Below are positions 24,903-34,852 of a DNA stretch of 64,000 nt, in pieces. Source of the DNA: Clostridium jeddahitimonense (lineage in GTDB: Bacteria; Bacillota; Clostridia; Clostridiales; Clostridiaceae); NCBI GenBank assembly GCA_000753455.2, contig LM994670.1:396465-460464 (forward strand), read 5' to 3'. Numbering within the stretch: the first letter of the stretch is position 1; each line of letters begins with the position of its first letter. The notes beneath the pieces were generated by a model that saw nothing but the letters and a program-made list of their open reading frames with translations, was not told where the DNA came from and did not search any database. Position numbers and translations under genes: made by a program.

Positions 24903-25490
24903 ATGAGAAAGTTATTTGTTTTTATAATGATTCTAAGTACAACTTTGTTTATAAGTTGTGGCAATAAAACTAATGATGGGGCTACAGAAAATAATAAAGG
25001 CAATGAAGCAGTAAGTTCTGAGCAAGATGAGAGTAATATTGGAGAAAATAATAATGTAGAAGATAATACTGACTTAGAGAAAAAAGATGATGTAGATAAA
25101 AGTAATGAATCTGTGGAAGAAGAGAGCGAAAGTAAGGTTCAATACTATTTAGATAAATATGCTAAGTTAGAAAAAGAACTAAAAGATTCATTAGCAGAAA
25201 AATATAATGGAACAACACTTGATATGAGAGAAGCAGCAGGTATAGAGTATAATAGTTGGGATGACTTGCTTAATGAGGTTTATGGAGTTTTACAAGAACA
25301 ATTATCAAAAGAAGAAATGGACAAACTTAGAGCGGAACAAATTGAATGGTTAACAATAAGAGATTCAAAGGCCGAAGAAAGCGCCAAGGAGTTTGAGGGC
25401 GGTACAATGGAACCCCTAGCGCATACAACAAGCCTTGGAGAAAGTACAAAAGAAAGATGTTATGAATTAATATCTAATTATATGAAGTAA
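24903..25490 (+). CDS. Lipoprotein with LprI/DUF1311-type domain
   Basis: A lipobox ending in Cys19 (LFISCG) is followed by an acidic linker (25-80) and a domain at about 110-190 with the DUF1311 pattern WDDLLNEVYGVLQEQLS...LRAEQIEWLTIRDSKAEE. Related proteins include the lysozyme inhibitor LprI, but inhibition has not been shown for most members. GGGGG precedes the ATG, and a strong terminator follows. Confidence 0.8.
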   Translation: MRKLFVFIMILSTTLFISCGNKTNDGATENNKGNEAVSSEQDESNIGENNNVEDNTDLEKKDDVDKSNESVEEESESKVQYYLDKYAKLEKELKDSLAEKYNGTTLDMREAAGIEYNSWDDLLNEVYGVLQEQLSKEEMDKLRAEQIEWLTIRDSKAEESAKEFEGGTMEPLAHTTSLGESTKERCYELISNYMK

Positions 25491-25491
25491 T

Positions 25492-25530
25492 AAAAAGCTA
25501 TAAGACTGTAGAGAGGTCTTATAGCTTTTT
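25492..25530 (+). terminator. Strong hairpin terminator
   Basis: AAAAAGCTATAAGAC pairs perfectly with GTCTTATAGCTTTTT. Confidence 0.9.
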
Positions 25531-25688
25531 CCATATAATATAAACTTTATTTTAGTTGCCATATAATAAATACATAATTAACAAAATTGAAATCTATTTG
25601 TAATATTTTTGTAACTATACTTTATTTAAGTGTATTGTATATTAAATGTACAAGCTATAAACTAATAAAAGTATATTGGGGAGATAAG

Positions 25689-26693
25689 ATGAAAAGTTAC
25701 GAATTAAAAGATAAAAATAGAAGAAATAGAAGATTACATATAAGACGAAAAAGAAGAAGGAAATTAATTAGGGGAATAACATCTATTGGTGTATTATTGA
25801 TAATAATTTTTAGTGTTATTAATATTGCTTCAAGTAAAATAGATTATATTTTACAAGCTACGAAGCCTAATGAAGAGCATATTAAAGATGAAGATATAGA
25901 GGGCAACCTAGAAGAAAATATAGAGGACAACTTATCAGATAGTAATTTCTTAGACAATAGTGGGTATTTAGATTTAAAGGATGATCCTTATGCAGATGAT
26001 GCTGCTATGGTTGCTGAAAATACTAAAGATTTATTAACTGGAACTAAGACATATCCAGTAAGAACTGATGGTAAAAAGGTAGTTTACCTGACTTTTGATG
26101 ATGGTCCATCTACAACTAACACTCCAGAAATATTGGACATCCTTGATAAATATAATGTTAAAGCAACATTTTTTGTTTTGGGACAATCAATAGAATCTAA
26201 TGAAGAGGCTAGAAAAATACTAAAAGAGCAAGTTAAAAGAGGACATGCTATAGCAAATCATACTTATAGCCATGACTACTCATATTTATATCCTAATGGA
26301 ACTATGAATGTAGATAACATAGTATCAGATATTGAGAAAAATAATGATCTTTTGAAAGAAGCGTTAGGTAAAGATTTTTATACAAGAGTTATTAGATTTC
26401 CAGGTGGGTATTGGTCATGGAATGGACGTGAGTCTATGAAAGATAAGATGATAGAAAAAGGGTATTGTAATATCGATTGGAATGCATTAAATGAAGATGC
26501 TGAAGGTAAAATAAAAAATGCAGAAGAGTTATTCCAGGTAACTAAAGATAATATAGAAGGACTAGGAGAAGATGCAGATAGTATTGTAATCTTAATGCAT
26601 GATACATATGGAAAAGAAGAGACAGTAAAAGCATTACCTCAAGTTATAGAATATTTACAAGCTAAGGGATATGAGTTTAGAACTATTAAGTAG
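25689..26693 (+). CDS. Membrane-anchored polysaccharide deacetylase (NodB/CE4)
   Basis: The ATG at 25689 (GGGGAGATAAG before it) gives a strongly basic N-terminus, one membrane segment (about residues 29-50) and an acidic linker. The NodB domain follows with TFDDGPS (about 135-141, catalytic and metal Asp), HTYSH (metal His pair), RFPGG and the terminal LMHDT. CE4 enzymes remove acetyl groups from peptidoglycan GlcNAc or other polysaccharides, and in Gram-positives this often gives lysozyme resistance. It lies next to an LprI-like lipoprotein, so both may serve lysozyme defence (inference). Confidence 0.92.
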   Translation: MKSYELKDKNRRNRRLHIRRKRRRKLIRGITSIGVLLIIIFSVINIASSKIDYILQATKPNEEHIKDEDIEGNLEENIEDNLSDSNFLDNSGYLDLKDDPYADDAAMVAENTKDLLTGTKTYPVRTDGKKVVYLTFDDGPSTTNTPEILDILDKYNVKATFFVLGQSIESNEEARKILKEQVKRGHAIANHTYSHDYSYLYPNGTMNVDNIVSDIEKNNDLLKEALGKDFYTRVIRFPGGYWSWNGRESMKDKMIEKGYCNIDWNALNEDAEGKIKNAEELFQVTKDNIEGLGEDADSIVILMHDTYGKEETVKALPQVIEYLQAKGYEFRTIK

Positions 26694-26784
26694 GTAAATT
26701 AAATCTTCAAATGAAGCATATTAATGACTTATTTTTTATACTTATATTTTCTTTACATAAAATTTATACTGCTTAATATATAAT

Positions 26785-26827
26785 GATGTCGTTGAATGAG
26801 GAGATTTCTCAGACGACATCTATTTTT
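26785..26827 (+). terminator. Hairpin terminator
   Basis: GATGTCGT pairs with ACGACATC, with GAG/CTC pairing inside, followed by TATTTTT. It separates the deacetylase from the efflux cassette. Confidence 0.75.
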
Positions 26828-26856
26828 GTATATTAGGGAGGATATGGTATCGAATT

Positions 26857-28236
26857 ATGATTAACATTACAAATAAAAAGAAGAGTATAGTGATATTAAT
26901 AGTTATTGTAGTAAGTTTAACTATGGTAGGATTCTTTTTTATTAAGAAAGATACAGCATCAAAAGAAGAAGATTTAGTAAGAGAAAGAGAATATGTTGCA
27001 AGCATAGGTGATATTACAGTTGGAATTGATGGATCGGGTGTAATAAAACTAAAGAGAGAAGAACAGACATTTAAAGAGGTCGCTGTATTCGGTAAATATT
27101 ATGTTAAGGTCGGAGATGCAGTAAAAAAAGGAGATATTTTAGCTGAATTGTCAATGAAAGATTTAGAGGACAAGCAGTCAGAAATTAAGGATAGACTTAA
27201 AGAGGCTCAAAATGTCTTAAGCAAAGCAAAAAGTGATAAAGAGCTTTTTGAAGCAGAGGCAGATAAAAAGGTTAAAGATATCAGAGGAAATAGCGAAGCA
27301 GTATATAACAGCAAAACAAGTGAAATAAAAGGATTAATTGATAATCTTAATAATAAGATTTCTTCAATAGAAGATAAGATAGTAACCTTAAAACAGGAGA
27401 AAGAAAAACTAGAATCTGAGGCACAAAATGAAAATAATACTACGAGAATAGATAAAATAAACGAAGAGATATCAGCGTATCAAGAAGAAAGTAATAAGCT
27501 GAAATCGGACCTTGATATAGAAAAATCAGCTTTATCAGGACTAGAGACAGAGAGAAACAGAGAAGTAGCAAAAGAGAATGAAGATATAGAGTTATTAAAA
27601 AGACAAAATGAATCTCAGATAAAAAGTCTTCAAGGTGCTTTAGAAAGTGCACAGAATAGCTTTGATAAAATAAACAAAGAGCTTGAAGAGGTCAATAGCT
27701 TAATAGCTTCACCAAAACTTGAGGCAACTCTTGATGGGGTAGTATTAAGCACACCATATTTACCAGGAGAAACAATTTCAACAGCTAAGCCAGTTGTAGA
27801 AATAGGTGATATGACAAAGCCGGCCCTTACTTTATTTGTAGATTCAATAGATGTTATTGATATTTCTGAGGGGCAAGAAGTTAGTTTCTATGTGGATGCA
27901 TACCCTGAAGATACATTTACTGGAAAGGTTGAATCACGTTCTTATGTACAAGATGAGAATAAAAAACTTGAAGTTAGGGTAACTGTAGATGAAAATGATG
28001 CTGAGTTATTAGAAGGTATGGGAGCATCGGCAACTATCATTATAAAACAGAAAAAAGATATTTTAACTTTATCTAATAAAGCTATAAAGTTAAAGGATAA
28101 TAAGCAATGCGTAAAGGTGAGAAATGCAGAGGGGAAAGTTGAAGAACGAGAAATTACAACAGGGTTTTCAGATGGACGTATTAGTGAAATACTAAGTGGT
28201 CTAAATGATAAGGAAGTTGTAATAAGTGAGGGATAG
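26857..28236 (+). CDS. MacA-like membrane fusion protein (efflux adaptor)
   Basis: One N-terminal membrane segment (about 9-28) is followed by a barrel/lipoyl half, a long coiled coil (about 100-275, repeated K/E/Q/N heptads), the second lipoyl half (ATLDGVVLSTPYLPGETIS) and a beta-barrel domain (EGQEVSFYVDAYPEDTFTGKVESRS). The 459-aa length fits HlyD/MacA adaptors of Gram-positive ABC exporters. It is the first of six genes in this direction (26857-32543). Confidence 0.9.
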   Translation: MINITNKKKSIVILIVIVVSLTMVGFFFIKKDTASKEEDLVREREYVASIGDITVGIDGSGVIKLKREEQTFKEVAVFGKYYVKVGDAVKKGDILAELSMKDLEDKQSEIKDRLKEAQNVLSKAKSDKELFEAEADKKVKDIRGNSEAVYNSKTSEIKGLIDNLNNKISSIEDKIVTLKQEKEKLESEAQNENNTTRIDKINEEISAYQEESNKLKSDLDIEKSALSGLETERNREVAKENEDIELLKRQNESQIKSLQGALESAQNSFDKINKELEEVNSLIASPKLEATLDGVVLSTPYLPGETISTAKPVVEIGDMTKPALTLFVDSIDVIDISEGQEVSFYVDAYPEDTFTGKVESRSYVQDENKKLEVRVTVDENDAELLEGMGASATIIIKQKKDILTLSNKAIKLKDNKQCVKVRNAEGKVEEREITTGFSDGRISEILSGLNDKEVVISEG

Positions 28237-28238
28237 CA

Positions 28239-29444
28239 ATGAAGAGTATTGAACTATTACGCATGGTATGGATAAATATGATGCAAAACAAATTCAAGGT
28301 AATATTAACCTCCCTTGGAATTATTGTTGGGACTATGACAATTGTTCTTGTTATTGCTATAGGACAAGGAGCTGAGCAGCAGGCAGCAGCACAATTTTCA
28401 GGATTATCTGCAGACACTATATATGTAAATTTAAATTATGCAGCAATGGGTGGAGAGTTTGATTTTACAAAGATTGAACGACTTACAGAGGAAAATTTAA
28501 ATCAGATTAAAGAAGAAAGTACAGCATTAAGTGATATATATTTGCGGGCTGAAACAACTAAAGAGGTAGGTATTGGAAGGCAGAAAGAGTATCTATCTAT
28601 TGTAGGAGTTACAGAGGGGTATGCAGATGTTTCAAATTTACTTTTTTCTATGGGCTCTGACTTTTCCATTGATGATTTAGAAGAAGGCACTAATGTAGCT
28701 GTAATAGGAAATGGTATAGTAGAGAAATATTTTACAAGTGAGGCAGATGCTCTTGGGCAAAAGATAAAAATCGGTGAAAATAGATATGAAATTATTGGAG
28801 TTCTTCAGCGTAATGAAGATGGTCTTCAAGGTATGAATCATGATAACAGTATATATATACCATATACGACATTGAAGGAAAATAAAATATTAGATGATAT
28901 GGTAATACCGCAAATGGTTGGAAAAGCAAAAAAACTGAATATGGTGAAACTTGCAATGAAGGAGATAGAGAGTACACTTGATTATTATTTGAATGATAGC
29001 AATTCATATATAGTTGAAGATGCAGGTAGCAGAATAGATGCTGCAACACAATCAGCACGTACTATGAAACTATTGCTCGTTTCCGTAGCTACTATAGTAT
29101 TGATAGTTGGCGGTATAGGTATAATGAATGTGCTATTTGTTACTATAAAGGAACGAACTAAGGAGATTGGAGTGTTAAAGGCCTTAGGAAGTACAAGCAA
29201 AGATATAATGTTACAGTTTTTACTGGAATCAGTTTCGATTGGAGTATTTGGTGGAGCTGTTGGGATAATTCTCAGTCTTGGTGCAATGAACTTTATGGTA
29301 TATACAGATTTACCGATAGCTCAATCTATAGAAGGGAAGGTAATTGCCTTTATATTTGCAGTTTTAACAAGTACAGTATTTGGATTTTATCCTGCGTATA
29401 AGGCTTCACAGTTAAGACCAGTAGAAGCCCTTAGTTATGAATAG
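28239..29444 (+). CDS. MacB/FtsX-type ABC transporter permease
   Basis: An N-terminal membrane segment (about 17-40) is followed by a large extracellular MacB periplasmic-core domain (50-275) and three C-terminal segments that form the FtsX domain (LLVSVATIVLIVGGIGIMNVLFVTIKERTKEIGVLKALGS...). It begins 2 nt after the adaptor gene. Unlike MacB of Gram-negatives the ATPase is a separate protein (gene at 30041). Confidence 0.92.
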   Translation: MKSIELLRMVWINMMQNKFKVILTSLGIIVGTMTIVLVIAIGQGAEQQAAAQFSGLSADTIYVNLNYAAMGGEFDFTKIERLTEENLNQIKEESTALSDIYLRAETTKEVGIGRQKEYLSIVGVTEGYADVSNLLFSMGSDFSIDDLEEGTNVAVIGNGIVEKYFTSEADALGQKIKIGENRYEIIGVLQRNEDGLQGMNHDNSIYIPYTTLKENKILDDMVIPQMVGKAKKLNMVKLAMKEIESTLDYYLNDSNSYIVEDAGSRIDAATQSARTMKLLLVSVATIVLIVGGIGIMNVLFVTIKERTKEIGVLKALGSTSKDIMLQFLLESVSIGVFGGAVGIILSLGAMNFMVYTDLPIAQSIEGKVIAFIFAVLTSTVFGFYPAYKASQLRPVEALSYE

Positions 29445-29531
29445 GAAATTCCTTTAATTAAATAAGAATTATAGTAAATAGATATTAGATAAAATTTAAT
29501 TTTAATTGGTAGTTAGGAAAGGAAGATAGTT

Positions 29532-30038
29532 ATGAAGAAATTTTTATCAATTACACTTAGTATTTTAATGACATTTTTTATAACAGGCTGTGGAAGTAAA
29601 CAAAAAGAGGCGCCTATGAACAATGATCCAGAAAATAGTAATATAACTAATATGGAGGACTATGAACTTTATTATGGAAAGATATCATCTGTTGCAGGGA
29701 ATGAGATTGAAGTTAGCATTGCCAAAGACCCATATGAAAATTTAGAAGGACAAGATTCTCAAAATAATGATGATATGATAGATGGTTCGATGGCTATGAC
29801 TACGTCAAGTGAAGCTACTTTAGCTGATGGAAATAATGAAGATCAAGGTGGAGCAAAAGATAGAATAGAGATGGAATACACAGGTGAAACTAAGAGCTTT
29901 ACTATACCAGCAGGGGCAAAAATTACTGAAGGTCTTGGTCAAGAAGGAAAAATATCTTCATTGAAAAAAGGCTCTGTTATCATGATTCTTGCAAATAAGG
30001 AAAGTGGCGTTGTTGCTGACGTTACAATTATGGACTAG
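29532..30038 (+). CDS. Lipoprotein of the MacAB cassette
   Basis: A lipobox ITGC (Cys20) is followed by about 150 residues: an acidic D/N-rich linker and a beta domain (YYGKISSVAGNEIEVSIAKD...TIPAGAKITEGLGQEGKISSLKKGSVIMI) like an OB or small barrel fold. It sits between the permease and the ATPase gene (2-nt gap to the latter), so it is a dedicated part of this exporter. Family not recognised. Confidence 0.7.
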   Translation: MKKFLSITLSILMTFFITGCGSKQKEAPMNNDPENSNITNMEDYELYYGKISSVAGNEIEVSIAKDPYENLEGQDSQNNDDMIDGSMAMTTSSEATLADGNNEDQGGAKDRIEMEYTGETKSFTIPAGAKITEGLGQEGKISSLKKGSVIMILANKESGVVADVTIMD

Positions 30039-30040
30039 AT

Positions 30041-30703
30041 ATGATTACATTAAAAGATATAAATAAGTTCTATGTTATGGGAGAAAATAAATTACATGTT
30101 CTTAAAGATGTAAATCTTAATGTTGAAGATGGTGAATTTGTTACTATTCTTGGAGCTTCAGGCTCAGGAAAATCTACACTTATGAATATAATTGGTTGTA
30201 TGGATACTATGGATAGTGGTACCTATTCTATTGGAGATAAAGAAGTACATCTATGTAGTGATGATGAGTTGGCTAGAATAAGAAATGAAAAGATTGGTTT
30301 TATTTTTCAAAAGTATCATCTAATACCTCAATATAATGTATTGCAAAATGTATTGATGCCTTTATTAATTAGGGGAATGGCAAGAAAAGAGGCAATTGAT
30401 GTAGCGGAAGAAAATATAAAGATGGTAGGCTTATGGGATAGAATTCACCATAAACCAAATGAACTTTCAGGTGGTCAACAGCAAAGAGTAGCAATAGCAC
30501 GAGCTCTTGTAACAAAGCCAGAAATACTTTTAGCTGATGAGCCTACTGGTGCCCTTGACTCAAAAACGGGAAAAGAAATATTAGAGCTTTTCAAGGAGTT
30601 AAATGAAGCTGGAAACACAATTGTTCAAATAAGTCATGATATTAATGTAGCAAGGGCTGGTAAAAGAATTGTATATTTAGAAGATGGTATACTAAGAGAA
30701 TAG
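30041..30703 (+). CDS. MacB/LolD-type ABC transporter ATPase
   Basis: Walker A GASGSGKST (38-46), Q loop FIFQKYHLIPQYN, signature LSGGQQQR and Walker B ILLADEPTGALD are all intact. The 220-aa length and sequence are those of the LolD/MacB ATPase branch that powers extracytoplasmic mechanotransmission. It should pair with the permease at 28239. Confidence 0.95.
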   Translation: MITLKDINKFYVMGENKLHVLKDVNLNVEDGEFVTILGASGSGKSTLMNIIGCMDTMDSGTYSIGDKEVHLCSDDELARIRNEKIGFIFQKYHLIPQYNVLQNVLMPLLIRGMARKEAIDVAEENIKMVGLWDRIHHKPNELSGGQQQRVAIARALVTKPEILLADEPTGALDSKTGKEILELFKELNEAGNTIVQISHDINVARAGKRIVYLEDGILRE

Positions 30704-30745
30704 ACATTATATTTTATAACTTTTACATTAATATGGGGTGAAAAA

Positions 30746-31432
30746 ATGCGGATTTTAATTGTGGAGGATGAGAGAACTCTTTGCGATTCTCTTGCAGAAG
30801 GTTTTAAGATTAATGGTTATGCAGTAGATACTTGCTTTGATGGTGAGTCTGCAGAAGAAAAGGCTTTTACTGAAGATTACGATATGATTATATTAGATTT
30901 AAATCTTCCTAAATTAGATGGGTTAGAGGTTTTAAAGAGAGTTAGAGAAGTGAATAAAAAGGTAAATATCATTATTTTAACAGCACGTGGAGGCATAGAG
31001 GATAAAGTTAGAGGTCTTGATTTAGGTGCCAATGATTATTTAACAAAGCCTTTTCATTTTGCAGAGCTTGATGCTCGTGTTCGCTCTTTACTAAGACGCA
31101 AAATTATTCAAGAAGATACTATAATTCATTGTGGAGAATTAAGCTTTGATACTCTATCAAGGAGTGCTTTGGTTGGGAATACACATATTCCGCTTACAAA
31201 TAAGGAGACAGCTTTACTTGAATATCTTATTTTAAATAAAGGTATTGTTGTTACAGGACAGGAATTGCTAAATCATGTATGGGATGGAAGTGTAGATGAA
31301 TTTTCAAATTCTGTACGGATGCATATTTCATCATTACGCAGGAAATTAAAATCAAAACTCTGCTTTGATCCTATCCAGAATATTATTGGCAAAGGCTATA
31401 TACTCAGAGAGGAGAAGTGGAATGAAAAATAA
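30746..31432 (+). CDS. OmpR family response regulator
   Basis: The receiver has D51 (MIILDLNLPKLDGLEVL), T in IIILTARGG and K in DYLTKPFHFAELDARV. The C-terminal winged-helix DNA-binding domain carries LTNKETALLEYLILNKG and VRMHISSLRRKL. It overlaps the kinase start by 11 nt. Placed directly after the ABC genes it probably controls this exporter, as in the antimicrobial-peptide sensing systems of Firmicutes. Confidence 0.95.
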   Translation: MRILIVEDERTLCDSLAEGFKINGYAVDTCFDGESAEEKAFTEDYDMIILDLNLPKLDGLEVLKRVREVNKKVNIIILTARGGIEDKVRGLDLGANDYLTKPFHFAELDARVRSLLRRKIIQEDTIIHCGELSFDTLSRSALVGNTHIPLTNKETALLEYLILNKGIVVTGQELLNHVWDGSVDEFSNSVRMHISSLRRKLKSKLCFDPIQNIIGKGYILREEKWNEK

Positions 31433-32543
31433 AAAAATGTCACTTCGTATAAAGCTGACATTTACATCTATTGTGATATTAACTTCTATGTGTATATTAT
31501 TAACTATGACAGCAATTTACTCAGCTAGTTTTATAACCAATAGTGTAAATAGTCTCTTACCTGAGGATTCTCAGTATATACAAGAACCAACTAGTAGCTA
31601 TGCTGCAATTAGCACTGCACCATCTACAGAAGCGGCAACAAAAACTTTTCGTATTAATAATATTACAGTTATGTTTATTTTAATAGTAGTTGGATCATAT
31701 ATGACTTATTATTTTTCAAGCAAGGCATTAAAGCCCCTTGAGAGGTTGAATGATGAGATTAATAAGATTAATGTAAATAACTTAAATGTTAATATAGAAT
31801 TACAAAATACAGGGAATGAGATAGATCAGTTAACCCAATCTTTTAACACTATGACTTCTAAACTTCATAATTCATATATACTTCAGAAGAACTTTTCTGC
31901 TAATGCCGCTCACGAGCTTCGAACGCCTCTGGCAGTTATTCAGACAAAGATAGATGTATTTAAGATGAAAAAGCGCTCTATTGAAGAATATGATGAGTTT
32001 TTAGCTACAATTGAAGAAAATACAGTACGACTTTCTGGAATAGTGAAGGGTCTACTTAATTTTACAAATGAACAAGTCGTAGATATGACACAGCAGGTTA
32101 ATATTAAGGATATAGTTGAGGAAGTGCTATATGAACTAGAAGATGAAGCAATTAGGAATAATATAGATATATCATTAAAAGGTGATAATACTGTAGTGAA
32201 TGGTAACGATGGATTGTTACAGCAAGCTATTTATAATTTAATAGAAAATGCAATTAAGTATAATAATAAAGATGGAAAAATTGAAGTAGAAATATTAAAA
32301 AAGGATAATACTATTATTTTAAGAGTTTCTGATACAGGAATAGGAATTCCAGATGAAATGAAAGAGAGAGTTTTTCAGCCATTATTTCGAGTAGATGAAT
32401 CAAGAAGTAGAGATATTGCTGGTAGTGGTCTTGGTCTTGCTATTGTAAAAAATATAATTGAAAAGCATGGAGGGATAATTAAGGTAGAAGATAATATTCC
32501 TCAAGGGACATGTTTTGAAGTAATATTTAAAGACTTGAGATAA
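31422..32543 (+). CDS. Sensor histidine kinase of the MacAB cassette
   Basis: The ATG at 31422 (GGAGAAG before it) gives 373 aa: two membrane segments (about 8-32 and 82-104) around a 50-aa extracellular loop, HAMP (about 105-155), the H box ANAAHELRTPLAV with H164, the N box (IENAIKY), G1 (DTGIGIP) and G2 (GSGLGLAIVKNII). The cognate regulator is the gene before it. Confidence 0.93.
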   Translation: MKNKKMSLRIKLTFTSIVILTSMCILLTMTAIYSASFITNSVNSLLPEDSQYIQEPTSSYAAISTAPSTEAATKTFRINNITVMFILIVVGSYMTYYFSSKALKPLERLNDEINKINVNNLNVNIELQNTGNEIDQLTQSFNTMTSKLHNSYILQKNFSANAAHELRTPLAVIQTKIDVFKMKKRSIEEYDEFLATIEENTVRLSGIVKGLLNFTNEQVVDMTQQVNIKDIVEEVLYELEDEAIRNNIDISLKGDNTVVNGNDGLLQQAIYNLIENAIKYNNKDGKIEVEILKKDNTIILRVSDTGIGIPDEMKERVFQPLFRVDESRSRDIAGSGLGLAIVKNIIEKHGGIIKVEDNIPQGTCFEVIFKDLR

Positions 32544-32652
32544 ACTAATTAATAAATCAATTATTATATTTAGTATAATCTACTTAAGATATAATTAAAA
32601 TAATCATTAGTATTACTTATCCCAAATAATGGGGAATGTAATGCCAGGGGCT

Positions 32653-32688
32653 AAGTCAAGATGTTTAAATAAATATCTTGGCTTTTTT
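32653..32688 (+). terminator. Hairpin terminator
   Basis: AAGTCAAGATGTTT pairs with AAATATCTTGGCTT (two wobble pairs) followed by T6; it ends the efflux cassette. Confidence 0.75.
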
Positions 32689-32810
32689 CATTTCTGTTAG
32701 TATAGTTTCATTATTTAAACTGGCTACAATAAGGAAATTATATCACCAATAATGTTACATAGGAATAAAATATTGTAAAAATACATTTATATAAAGAGGT
32801 GATATATCAG

Positions 32811-33749
32811 ATGGATCAATCACTTATATTAGTAATTTGTATGGTAATTTCGGCAATAGTATTACTTCTACGTTGGTGGTGGAAACGCAGAAAATTAGCA
32901 ATAGAAAAAGTAAAGGAAAGAACTGATGAACAAAAGTTAAAAGATATAAATGAAGCATTAAATTTATATGGTTTTTTATTCGATGTAGAGAAAGATATTG
33001 TTTATTCAAGCATGTATCCACCGCAGAGAAAGCTTGGATACTGTAAACTTTATGATGAATTAGCTCCCTCATTAAATATGATTATAGATTGTGAACCAAT
33101 TTATTTTCAGTATGATGGGAGAAGGTGGCTTATTGAGTTTTGGAAAGGCCAATATGGTATGACAACTGGTGGTGAAGTTGGGGTATATGTAACGGACAAG
33201 AAGGATATTGATATACCAGGTGTTTTCTCAGGAACTTTCTATGAGAGTGTATCTGATTATGAACTTTTACAAATGCAATATACTTTAAAGAAGAATGGAA
33301 AGAAAATAATTAAAAGAGGAGAAAAGCACTGGTGGTTAACAGGATTTGATGTAGGAATATTTTCTGAGCCAGAGCAATTATCTTTAGAGATTCAAATTAT
33401 TTTCCCATATTGGGGTATGCAAAAAGCTTTTATTAGTGGTCTTGATTATGCCGGATATAAGGCTAATGATGTTACTATAGATGGTAGAATGGTAAAGATA
33501 GTTTTCAAAAGCCCTAAAACCAAGCAGCCACAGAAATACAATAAATTGATAGTAGCATTTATTCAAATACTCAATAGATTTTATTGTAATTTATTTAATT
33601 TGGTAACTAAAGATTTTACACGTACAATTGACAAGATTGATTTCTTACGAATTTATTATCCTATATTATTTAGACTTATTGCTAATAGCAATAGAAGTAA
33701 AAAAATAGAGAAGCTTTATGAAGATATACAAAAATCTTTAAAGGGGTAG
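32811..33749 (+). CDS. DUF4474 domain membrane protein
   Basis: The ATG at 32811 is chosen because GAGGTG lies 9 nt before it; an in-frame GTG at 32799 is inside that site. A membrane segment (about 5-22) is followed by the DUF4474 region (GFLFDVEKDIVYSSMYPPQR, GYCKLYDELAPSLNMIIDCE, WLIEFWKGQYGMTTGGEVG). The domain is often linked to secreted or cell-surface proteins, and its function is not known. It shares a transcript with the phosphoesterase gene. Confidence 0.82.
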   Translation: MDQSLILVICMVISAIVLLLRWWWKRRKLAIEKVKERTDEQKLKDINEALNLYGFLFDVEKDIVYSSMYPPQRKLGYCKLYDELAPSLNMIIDCEPIYFQYDGRRWLIEFWKGQYGMTTGGEVGVYVTDKKDIDIPGVFSGTFYESVSDYELLQMQYTLKKNGKKIIKRGEKHWWLTGFDVGIFSEPEQLSLEIQIIFPYWGMQKAFISGLDYAGYKANDVTIDGRMVKIVFKSPKTKQPQKYNKLIVAFIQILNRFYCNLFNLVTKDFTRTIDKIDFLRIYYPILFRLIANSNRSKKIEKLYEDIQKSLKG

Positions 33750-33758
33750 GGGAATAGT

Positions 33759-34664
33759 ATGAATAGAATAAAAACTCTATCAAAAGCTTATGAGAAAGCA
33801 ATAGTTATTCCTTATGATTTAAATTCTAAGTTTGTTATGATGAGCGATTGTCATAGAGGGATTGGAAATTGGGGAGATAATTTTTTAGCTAATCAACATC
33901 TTTTTTGGGCAGCGTTAAATTACTATTATGAAGGAGGATTTACCTATATTGAATTAGGTGATGGTGATGAACTTTGGGAAAATAGAAATATGAAGGAGAT
34001 TATTCAACTCCATAGTAATGCCTTTTGGTTGATGGCTGAATTTTATAATGCAAATAGGTTATATATGCTTTATGGAAATCACGATAAAGAAAAGAAAAAC
34101 GAAAGATTATTTAGTCGGAATTGTACAGAGTATTACTGTGAGACTAGAAAAGAGGTTTGTCCTCTTTTTCCTTCAATGAAGGTTTATGAAGGATTAATTT
34201 TAGAAGATGAAGATAATGGCAATAGAATTTTTCTTACTCATGGAAATCAAGGAGATTTTATTAATGATAGAGCTTGGAGGTTAGGAAGGTTCTTAGTAAG
34301 ATATTTTTGGAGAATATTAGAGCTTTGGGGGATTAGGGATCCAACAAGAGCTGGCAAAAACTATAATAAAAAGAACAAAATTGAGAAAAGGTTAATGAAG
34401 TGGACAGAGGATGAAGATAAAATGTTGATAGCAGGTCATACACATAGACCTAGTTTCCCTAAAGTTGGAGAGCCAATGTATTTCAATGACGGAAGTTGCG
34501 TTCATCCAAGATGCATTACATCAATAGAGATTGAAAAAGGGGAAATTAGTTTAGTTAAATGGAGTATGATGACAAGACAAGATAGAAGCTTGTATGTAGA
34601 AAGAGAAGTACTAGAAGGACCAGTAAAGATAGATGATTTTTTCAAAGGTAGAGAACAAAAATAA
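33759..34664 (+). CDS. Calcineurin-like metallophosphoesterase
   Basis: The metal-binding blocks are visible: MSDCHRG (D/H), LGDGDELWE (GD), YGNHDKE (GNHD), THGNQGD and AGHTHRP (GHTH). The layout is that of UDP-diacylglucosamine-hydrolase-like and other class III phosphatases, with 301 aa. It is co-transcribed with the DUF4474 gene (9-nt gap). The substrate is unknown. Confidence 0.88.
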   Translation: MNRIKTLSKAYEKAIVIPYDLNSKFVMMSDCHRGIGNWGDNFLANQHLFWAALNYYYEGGFTYIELGDGDELWENRNMKEIIQLHSNAFWLMAEFYNANRLYMLYGNHDKEKKNERLFSRNCTEYYCETRKEVCPLFPSMKVYEGLILEDEDNGNRIFLTHGNQGDFINDRAWRLGRFLVRYFWRILELWGIRDPTRAGKNYNKKNKIEKRLMKWTEDEDKMLIAGHTHRPSFPKVGEPMYFNDGSCVHPRCITSIEIEKGEISLVKWSMMTRQDRSLYVEREVLEGPVKIDDFFKGREQK

Positions 34665-34736
34665 GAGGTTAGTGAGACGGAACTGAAATTAAATAAGAGA
34701 TACTTTAATATAAATAACTTTTTAAGCTTATTAAGA

Positions 34737-34770
34737 ATTACTGAAAATTTTGATTTTCAGTAATTTTTTT
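34737..34770 (+). terminator. Strong hairpin terminator
   Basis: ATTACTGAAAAT pairs perfectly with ATTTTCAGTAAT around TTTG, followed by T7. Confidence 0.9.
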
Positions 34771-34852
34771 GTTAAAAAAATATAAAAAATAAATGTAAAA
34801 CTTTAGAAGATATTAAAGATAAAACTTCAGCAGAAAAATTATAAGGCTTTTG

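Noticed and set aside
32600..32652. Stretch with CCCAAATAATGGGG considered as a riboswitch
   Set aside because: No match to a riboswitch consensus I know; the only secure structure is the following terminator.
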